A stretch of 40,313 nt of DNA, from the NCBI GenBank assembly GCA_012839235.1, contig DUNS01000117.1, positions 1 through 40,313 on the forward strand, written 5' to 3'. The notes under the pieces were generated by a model that was not told where the DNA came from, did no database searches, and saw nothing but the letters and a program-made list of their open reading frames with translations. Source of the DNA: Clostridiales bacterium (GTDB lineage Bacteria; Bacillota; Clostridia; Lachnospirales; Lachnospiraceae). Made by a program: the position numbers and the translations under genes. Of this stretch, positions 34,562 to 40,313 are shown piece by piece. Positions within the stretch are counted from its first letter, which is position 1, and each line of letters starts with the position of its first letter.

Positions 34562-35581
34562 ATGAGTAAAGTTAAAATTATAGGCAGCAGCCTACCTAAT
34601 ATCCCTTGGCAGGAGAGGCCAGAGGGAGGTGTTGGTCCCGTATGGAGATATTCAGAAAACCCTATTATTAAAAGAAATCCCCTTCCTGGTGTAGCAAGAA
34701 TATTTAATAGTGCTGTTATACCTTATAAGGGAGAGTTCATCGGAGTGTTTAGAGCCGAGCAAACCAATGGAGTTCCCCATCTATATATGGGATATAGCAA
34801 GGATGGAGTGAACTGGACATATGAGCCGGAGAAAATTCCATTTGTTAATGAAGCTGGTGAGCCATTTATGCCTCGCTATGCATATGATCCTCGTCTTATT
34901 GAAATAGAGGGCACTTACTACATAATATGGTGTACAGATTTTTATGGGGCAGCTTTAGGAATGGCTAAAACAAAGGATTTTAAGAAATTTGTTAGAATTG
35001 ATAACCCATTCTTACCATTTAACAGAAATGGAGTTCTCTTCCCAAGAAGGATTAATGGCAATTTTGTTCTTTTATCAAGACCTAGCGATAGTGGGCATAC
35101 ACCATTTGGTGACATATTCGTAAGTGAGAGCCCTGACTTAACCTACTGGGGTAAGCATAGACATGTTATGGCTCGTGGTAGTGAGTGGTGGCAGTCATTA
35201 AAGATTGGTGGAGGCTCTGCTCCTATTGAAACAAGTGAAGGATGGTTAGTAATATATCATGGTGTTACAGGCACATGTAATGGTTATGTATATAGTATGG
35301 GAGCTTGTATCCTAGACATAGACAATCCTTCTATAGTTAAGTATAGAGCTAACAGATTCATCCTTACACCGGAGGAATGGTACGAGGAGAGAGGATTTGT
35401 TGCTAACGTTGTCTTCCCTTGTGCTGCTTTAACTGATGCAGATACAGGAAGAATAGCAATCTACTACGGAGCAGCGGATAGCTATGTGGGAATGGCATTT
35501 ACTACTGTTGATGAGCTTGTAGAATTTGTTAAGGCCAATGATGGGGCAACTGATGATGATAGGAGCATAGGAATTATATAA
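34562..35581 (+). CDS. GH130 (subfamily 2-type) beta-1,4-manno-oligosaccharide phosphorylase
   Basis: Predicted to release mannose 1-phosphate from the non-reducing end of manno-oligosaccharides in the cytoplasm. At 339 aa it has the shorter GH130_2 size. Motifs include ARIFNSAVIPYKGEFIGVFR, RYAYDPRLIEIEGTYYI with Asp109 at the expected proton-donor position, GGGSAPIETSEGWLVIYHGV and IAIYYGAADSYVGMA. It differs from the GH130 at 16980 in length and N-terminus, so the two are complementary and not duplicates. AAGGAGAG precedes the ATG. Its stop overlaps the next gene by one base. Confidence 0.93.
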   Translation: MSKVKIIGSSLPNIPWQERPEGGVGPVWRYSENPIIKRNPLPGVARIFNSAVIPYKGEFIGVFRAEQTNGVPHLYMGYSKDGVNWTYEPEKIPFVNEAGEPFMPRYAYDPRLIEIEGTYYIIWCTDFYGAALGMAKTKDFKKFVRIDNPFLPFNRNGVLFPRRINGNFVLLSRPSDSGHTPFGDIFVSESPDLTYWGKHRHVMARGSEWWQSLKIGGGSAPIETSEGWLVIYHGVTGTCNGYVYSMGACILDIDNPSIVKYRANRFILTPEEWYEERGFVANVVFPCAALTDADTGRIAIYYGAADSYVGMAFTTVDELVEFVKANDGATDDDRSIGII

Positions 35582-36693
35582 TGAAAGCAATGTATGATAA
35601 GGGGATTGTTAATAAGGGTAACCCAGCCAGGATTATAAAGGTCATGAATATGGCACTGGCTGGGCAACCAGTCAAAGTAGGATTTATAGGAGGATCTATA
35701 ACTGCAGGTTCTTTGGCGTCTACTAAGGAAACCTGCTATGCTTATAGGGTTTATTCATGGTGGATTGAGAAATTCCCTTTAAGTGAGGTTTCCTATATTA
35801 ATGCTGGCATTGGAGCTACAACATCTCAGTTTGGAGTGGCTAGAGTCTATCCAGACTTGCTTCAATATAATCCGGATATGGTATTTGCCGAATTCTCTGT
35901 CAATGACAGTGATGATGATAAATTTCAGGAAACCTTTGAAGGGCTAATAAGTTCTATTCTTTCATATGAGACTAGTCCAGCTCTTCTGATGCTTAACAAT
36001 GTAGAATATGATAGTGGCAATAATGCTCAAAGAGTTCACAATGAGGTTGGATTTCATTATGACCTTCCTATAGTAAGTGTAAGGGATAGTATCTATGAGG
36101 AGATTGTCGCTGGCAATCTTGAGATATCAGAGATTACCCCTGACAACCTCCACCCCAATGATTATGGTCATGAGCTTGTAGCAGGGTTAATAATTAATCT
36201 CTTGGAGAAGTTTTATGAAGAAGCTTCTAGTATAACTGATACCAATGTTCATGTTACATATGAGCTTCCTGAAAAACCATTAACCTTCAATAGATATGGT
36301 AAATCTGTCCTTAGAAATAATCTGAATACAGAAGCATGTCTAGAGGGATTTAGCAGGGATTTAGAGATAAAAGAAGAGTGGGATGTGTTTAGGAATGGTT
36401 GGGTAGGCAAGAAAAAGGGAGCAAGGATTTCATTGGAAGTAGAAGCCTCACTCATATCAATTCAATATAGAAAATATGCCAAGCATCCAGCCCCTATAGC
36501 CAAGGTTACTATTGACCAAGAACAGGATAAGGAGATCATCCTAGATGGAAACTTTGATGAAGACTGGGGAGACTGCTTATATTTGCAAGATATAATGGTT
36601 GCGGGAAAGGCTGGATTACACACAGTGGATATAGAGATTATTGAAGAAGTTATAGGAGTGAATTTCTATCTTGCTTCTATCATAACAGCATAA
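35581..36693 (+). CDS. SGNH-hydrolase, probable mannan acetylesterase with C-terminal beta domain
   Basis: 370 aa, no signal peptide, so cytoplasmic. SGNH blocks: GGSIT with nucleophile Ser39, NAGIGAT glycine block, FSVNDS with Asn108, and DNLHP with Asp188 and His191. A second, beta-rich domain fills about 240-370. SGNH followed by a CBM35-like domain is the layout known for CE17 acetylesterases in gut mannan loci, so deacetylation of imported manno-oligosaccharides is the likely role; assignment to CE17 is inference. It is one-base-coupled to the GH130_2 gene, as expected if deacetylation must precede phosphorolysis. Confidence 0.82.
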   Translation: MKAMYDKGIVNKGNPARIIKVMNMALAGQPVKVGFIGGSITAGSLASTKETCYAYRVYSWWIEKFPLSEVSYINAGIGATTSQFGVARVYPDLLQYNPDMVFAEFSVNDSDDDKFQETFEGLISSILSYETSPALLMLNNVEYDSGNNAQRVHNEVGFHYDLPIVSVRDSIYEEIVAGNLEISEITPDNLHPNDYGHELVAGLIINLLEKFYEEASSITDTNVHVTYELPEKPLTFNRYGKSVLRNNLNTEACLEGFSRDLEIKEEWDVFRNGWVGKKKGARISLEVEASLISIQYRKYAKHPAPIAKVTIDQEQDKEIILDGNFDEDWGDCLYLQDIMVAGKAGLHTVDIEIIEEVIGVNFYLASIITA

Positions 36694-36785
36694 ATAAACA
36701 GCAGATATATGGTAGGATCTTGGTTTGATTATGAGTATTGTGCCTAAGCACAGGATAGTAGGATATGTAGGGAGGTATGCTGAAT

Positions 36786-37754
36786 ATGGATATAAAGGGA
36801 TTTACTTATGGCTGGGGAGGTCGTAGGGGACAGTATAGAAGTGAGAAAGCTCTAGCCTCACAGGACAAACTATTTGATCTAGGTATTAATTGGATGTGTT
36901 TGGCTTTTTCAGTTATGCAAAAAAGCTTTTCCTCTACAGAGATATATTTTGATTATCGTAGTACAGTTACAGATAAGGATATTATATATACAATTAACAG
37001 AGCCCATGAAAGAGGAATTAAGGTCTGTTTAAAGCCTGTTATAAATTGCTCTGATGGAGTATGGAGAGCCCTTATTGATTTTCCAGATAGTGATATGCTG
37101 GAAAGGGATGTGTATTGGAAACAATGGTTTGAATTCTACAGTGCATTTATGTGCCATTATGCTGAGATAGCTGAAGATACTGGATGTGAGATGTTATGTA
37201 TCGGGTGTGAGATGAGTGGAACAGAGCGTATGGAAAAGGAATGGAGAGAGCTAATAAAGAAGATACGATCCATATACTCAGGTCCCCTAGTTTATAATAC
37301 AAACCATGGCAGGGAGGAAGATGTTAGATGGTTCGATGCAGTAGACTACATAGGAACCAGTGCCTACTTTAGAGTAGGTAAGGTTCCAGGGGATACTAAG
37401 GAGAATATGACTGCTGTATGGAAGGAGGTTGGAATAGACATGAAACGCCTTAGCCAGACTCTTAAGAAAAAGATTATATTTATGGAAATTGGATGTAGGA
37501 GTGCTAAGGGATGTGCCATGATGCCATGGGATTTCGTACATACTGAGTTTGAACGAAGCGAAGAGGAGCAAGCTAATTTCTATGATTCCTGCCTTATGGC
37601 ATTTCACGATGCAGATTGGTTCGCAGGGGCCTTCTGGTGGGATTGGAGCGTAGAGGTCTACGATACCATTGAAGAAGCCAAAGAAAACAAGGGCTTCGAT
37701 ATCCACATGAAAAAAGCTGAAGAGGTACTTAAAGGCTGGTACGCAAAATTGTAA
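36786..37754 (+). CDS. GH113-like cytoplasmic beta-mannanase/mannosidase
   Basis: A 322-aa TIM-barrel hydrolase without signal peptide. KGFTYGWGGRRGQYRS at the N-terminus and the barrel pattern fit GH113. Candidate acid/base Glu142 is in CIGCEMSG, candidate nucleophile Glu234 in FMEIGCRS, and FWWDWSVE lies near the end. ATG 36786 is preferred because AGGGAGG ends at about 36775; the ATG at 36777 would be only 1 nt away. It would act on imported oligosaccharides, alongside the phosphorylases. It is last in the island and a terminator follows. Confidence 0.85.
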   Translation: MDIKGFTYGWGGRRGQYRSEKALASQDKLFDLGINWMCLAFSVMQKSFSSTEIYFDYRSTVTDKDIIYTINRAHERGIKVCLKPVINCSDGVWRALIDFPDSDMLERDVYWKQWFEFYSAFMCHYAEIAEDTGCEMLCIGCEMSGTERMEKEWRELIKKIRSIYSGPLVYNTNHGREEDVRWFDAVDYIGTSAYFRVGKVPGDTKENMTAVWKEVGIDMKRLSQTLKKKIIFMEIGCRSAKGCAMMPWDFVHTEFERSEEEQANFYDSCLMAFHDADWFAGAFWWDWSVEVYDTIEEAKENKGFDIHMKKAEEVLKGWYAKL

Positions 37755-37755
37755 A

Positions 37756-37794
37756 CAAAAGCTATTTATTTGTAGTGGCTTTTGGGTTTTGTTT
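37756..37794 (+). terminator. Terminator after the GH113-like gene
   Basis: CAAAAGC (37756-37762) pairs with GCTTTTG (37778-37784), followed by GGTTTTGTTT. A short stem, but well placed right after the stop. Confidence 0.6.
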
Positions 37795-37892
37795 CAAGTT
37801 TCAGGTGAGGTCATAGCACTGACAATATAGTTTTTTATATTGTGATAAACTTAATACGTAAATTTGCAGGACAAAATATATGTAGAATATAA

Positions 37893-38083
37893 AAGGGCAG
37901 TTTCAAAATTATATTTAAAGGTTACTGTATTACCATCATGTACCGTTAGGAGAAGGCTTGCGTTATTTGTATTGGCGTATGGGGACGTTTACGTCCCTAT
38001 AAGACATACAAATAATGCAAGTGTACTCGTTCCGGTGTGTGAGGTAATATCATGTAACCTTAGAGTGATTTTGAACTGCCCTT
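37893..38083. repeat. Long structured palindromic repeat, copy 2 (R2), inverted relative to R1
   Basis: A 191-nt element in the 367-nt gap between convergent GH113 and chemoreceptor genes. Outer arms 37893-37909 and 38068-38083 are complementary with one bulge; next arms 37919-37934 and 38043-38060 pair at both ends. The reverse complement of the core (37935-38042) matches R1 5154-5262 over its full length at high identity, including ACACCGG, GAGTACACTTGCAT, GGACGTAAACGTCC and CCAATACAAATA. A 110-codon ORF at 37864-38196 runs through it but is explained by the repeat. Confidence 0.75.
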
Positions 38084-38121
38084 CAATATATAATTATTTT
38101 GTTCTGAAAATTTACTATATA

Positions 38122-40313
38122 TTAGCCTATATTGTTGCTATTCATTATTTCTGTACGGGTATGTATTACGTCTTCAGGTATCTCTCCTGCTACTAGGTAG
38201 TTGTGTAGGTAGATTATGGGGTCGTGGCCTTGTCCAAATGGATCTTGTCCTAAGGCTGCATAGACTACACCTTCACGGATTAACTCTATGAGTTCATCAT
38301 CATAATCGAAGCATATTATCTTTGTTGTTCCTACACGATCCATCTGCTTAATAGCTTTAGCCGCTGCAGATGCACCACCGCTTATTATGACTATGACCTT
38401 AAGCTGATGGAACTTTTGAAGGATTTCTTTAATGTTCTTATGGACATAATCATCATCCATGCTTACTTCGATTTCAGTTGCTAAGCTAACATCCTTATAT
38501 TTTTTCATTATAGACATAATGGTGTCACGTCTTAAGTGATTAATAGAGTTGGTGATATCACCACTTAAGAAAGCGTACTGACCTTCTCCAGCCATAGCCG
38601 TAGCTAGTAATTCACCAGCAATTCTTGCGGCATCTTTTACATTAGGACCAAAATAGGATAATCTCTTAACATCATTAGAGAAATCATTATTAAATGCTAT
38701 TACAGGAATATTCTTCGTATTAGCATATGCTATTTTCTCTTCAATTCCAGGAACAACTCCAGGGAGAATTAATCCATCACAACCCTCTTTGATTTTCTCA
38801 GCTAAAGTAGGTAAAAACTTATCGCTCTCATCTCTCTCAAAACCTATATACTCTACTGTAGTATTCAAGGATTTAAGTTCATTCTCAGCGTAAAGGGCAC
38901 CTTTTCTAACAAAATGCCAGAAGGGATGATCTAGAGGACTCATCATTACTATATGGTGAGATTTATTATCTTTATTCTCCACAGGAGCTATAGAAGTTTT
39001 ATATCTCTTAATAAGTGATTGAATACCTGATAGCATACTAGTAAGAGAATGTATCTGAGTGTTGATTTCCTCAGTCTCTGCTAATTGTTCTTGAGTTACG
39101 GCTGCTACATCCTGAGTAATGGAGGATATTTCATGAGAAGCATCGTGAAGTATCTCACCCTGATCGTGAATGGTGTTAGTTTTATCACTAATATCCTTAG
39201 CCTCTGAATATACCATCTTCATATCATCATTGAGGATGTTGGCATTGTTATTAATGGTTTCAAAGGATTCCTTAACGGATTGGAATATATCCCTACTTAG
39301 GTTAAAGCTATTATATACAGAATTAATGCTTACGCTAACCTTTTCGTTACTAATCATAATATTTTTAATAAAATCGTTTATCTGAACAATACTATCTCTT
39401 GTTTGTGCAGACAATTTATTCATTTCATCAGCCACAACCACAAATCCCCTACCGGATTCTCCAGCTCTTGCAGCCTCTACAGCTGAGTTGAGAGACAAAA
39501 GCTTAAGCTGTTCGGTAATGGTTATTATAAGACTACCAACTTGGTTGATCTGCTGTAATTCATCATTTAATGTAGATAGAAAGTCTGTAGCATTTCCAAG
39601 GTCTGCTGATATAACATCCATCTGTTCCATATATTTATCTAAGTGCTGTGTTCCATCAGTTGCCTTTGTTGTAGTATCTTCAACAAAGCCTTCGATCTTT
39701 TCTAAGGAATTAGTTATACTTACTACTCTTTCCTTCATCTCGCTAATACTGTCCAAGGTGCTTTTTACTATGCTTAGCTGTTCCTGAGATTTCTCTGAAG
39801 CTGTAGACATGCTAGATGCAATCTGTTCATTGCCCTGCAAACTCATGTCGATACTTTTTGTAACCTTATCAACTGCATCAGATAAGACAATAACATTACT
39901 CTTGGTGTTTTCAATAAAACTTGTAAGGTCACGCTTCATATCATTAAAAGCAATAGTTAATGTCTCTAATCCTTGTGTGCGACTTGCTAGTACATCATTG
40001 ATATTAAGATTACCTTGGGAAAGCTGATTGGCATTATGGTTAATTAATTTAATACCATTAAAGAAACGAATTAATAAAATGAATTGTGTTATTAGCATTG
40101 CTGTTACAATTACCATTGAAAATGGAAGAATAGCATTAAGGACCTTTTGATTGATCATGTAAATTAAAAAAAGTAGTAGAAAAAAGCCCAAGATAATTAA
40201 GGTTAAGATCAAAATCAAAGATTTAATATCAAAATCAGATTTTTTTCTTCTATTTAGTAATGAATCTAGCATTTCCAAGGTCTGCTGATATAACATCCAT
40301 CTGTTCCATATAT
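38122..40313 (-). CDS. Methyl-accepting chemotaxis protein with C-terminal cytoplasmic sugar-binding-protein domain (5' end uncertain)
   Basis: At least 724 aa from the first in-window ATG at 40296. Two adjacent TM helices (about 25-48 and 54-78) are separated by fewer than ten residues, so there is no extracellular sensor. A HAMP-like region (about 80-135) and a long MCP signalling coiled coil follow, with the hairpin tip around [17 protein letters not shown] (about 286). From about 446 there is a complete type 1 periplasmic-binding-protein-like domain ([40 protein letters not shown]), which by topology must be cytoplasmic. The first ten or so residues come from a 47-nt sequence duplicated from inside the gene, and no ribosome binding site is visible, so the N-terminus is unreliable. 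ATG 40272 is an alternative. Confidence 0.85.
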   Translation of the reverse strand, partial: IWNRWMLYQQTLEMLDSLLNRRKKSDFDIKSLILILTLIILGFFLLLFLIYMINQKVLNAILPFSMVIVTAMLITQFILLIRFFNGIKLINHNANQLSQGNLNINDVLASRTQGLETLTIAFNDMKRDLTSFIENTKSNVIVLSDAVDKVTKSIDMSLQGNEQIASSMSTASEKSQEQLSIVKSTLDSISEMKERVVSITNSLEKIEGFVEDTTTKATDGTQHLDKYMEQMDVISADLGNATDFLSTLNDELQQINQVGSLIITITEQLKLLSLNSAVEAARAGESGRGFVVVADEMNKLSAQTRDSIVQINDFIKNIMISNEKVSVSINSVYNSFNLSRDIFQSVKESFETINNNANILNDDMKMVYSEAKDISDKTNTIHDQGEILHDASHEISSITQDVAAVTQEQLAETEEINTQIHSLTSMLSGIQSLIKRYKTSIAPVENKDNKSHHIVMMSPLDHPFWHFVRKGALYAENELKSLNTTVEYIGFERDESDKFLPTLAEKIKEGCDGLILPGVVPGIEEKIAYANTKNIPVIAFNNDFSNDVKRLSYFGPNVKDAARIAGELLATAMAGEGQYAFLSGDITNSINHLRRDTIMSIMKKYKDVSLATEIEVSMDDDYVHKNIKEILQKFHQLKVIVIISGGASAAAKAIKQMDRVGTTKIICFDYDDELIELIREGVVYAALGQDPFGQGHDPIIYLHNYLVAGEIPEDVIHTRTEIMNSNNIG
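39588..39634. repeat. 47-nt exact direct repeat, internal copy
   Basis: Identical to the last 47 bases of the window (40267-40313). Here it is in the normal reading frame of the chemoreceptor (coding [15 protein letters not shown]). Confidence 0.9.
40267..40313. repeat. 47-nt exact direct repeat at the window edge
   Basis: Matches 39588-39634 exactly and in the same orientation, but is read in a different frame. It ends only because the window ends. This is suspicious of a contig-end or assembly-graph artefact. Confidence 0.9.

Noticed and set aside
37864-38196. 110-codon open frame on the + strand
   Set aside because: It lies across the R2 palindromic repeat and runs antisense into the chemoreceptor 3' end. 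It has no ribosome binding site and no recognisable protein pattern.

Overview
The window looks like a chromosomal contig from a low-GC, Gram-positive, spore-forming Clostridia member, most likely a plant-polysaccharide-degrading Lachnospiraceae relative. The reasons are AT-rich codon use, strong AGGAGG-type ribosome binding sites, Firmicutes lipoproteins, a dipicolinate synthase pair (spore core DPA) and a Roseburia/Ruminococcus-like beta-mannan utilisation set. The genus is inference. No rRNA, tRNA, CRISPR array, transposase or phage gene was seen.

Layout. 1-7000 is mostly housekeeping: the 3' part of a class II fructose-bisphosphate aldolase, a convergent membrane GGDEF-EAL protein, tgt-yajC, and convergent dpaA-dpaB. 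7.0-13.2 kb is an oligopeptide ABC importer, with oppA on its own promoter and terminator, then oppBCDF with a structured leader. 13.4-14.6 kb is a split (two half-size genes) chromate-type transporter. 14.6-37.8 kb is a large beta-mannan island, all on the + strand. 38.1-40.3 kb is a reverse-strand chemoreceptor with an unusual C-terminal sugar-binding-protein domain.

The mannan island as a working system: a surface lipoprotein GH26 mannanase carrying a CBM6/35-like module cuts mannan outside. Two binding proteins and two permease pairs import the oligosaccharides, and no ATPase is encoded here, so a shared MsmX/UgpC-type ATPase elsewhere is inferred. Inside, an SGNH esterase may remove acetyl groups, and a GH113 hydrolase and a GH130_2-type phosphorylase shorten the chains. 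A cellobiose/mannobiose 2-epimerase and a GH130_1-type mannosylglucose phosphorylase finish mannobiose, and ManA feeds mannose 6-phosphate into glycolysis. A LacI-family regulator sits in the middle. The phosphomannomutase needed to link mannose 1-phosphate to ManA is not in the window.

Most unusual parts: (i) a tightly coupled cassette placing an NHL-propeller/TPR/TM protein, a Yip1-like membrane protein and a large DUF5696-like membrane-anchored protein between two ABC permease pairs; (ii) a 980-residue membrane-anchored binding protein with two N-terminal beta-sandwich modules; (iii) a chemoreceptor with almost no extracellular part and a cytoplasmic periplasmic-binding-protein-like domain; (iv) two inverted copies of a long palindromic element (about 170-190 nt) with covarying stems, at 5.1 and 37.9 kb; (v) repeated leader and operator-like motifs in front of the mannan genes. 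The last 47 bases duplicate an internal stretch of the chemoreceptor gene, so the right-hand edge should be treated as a possible assembly artefact.
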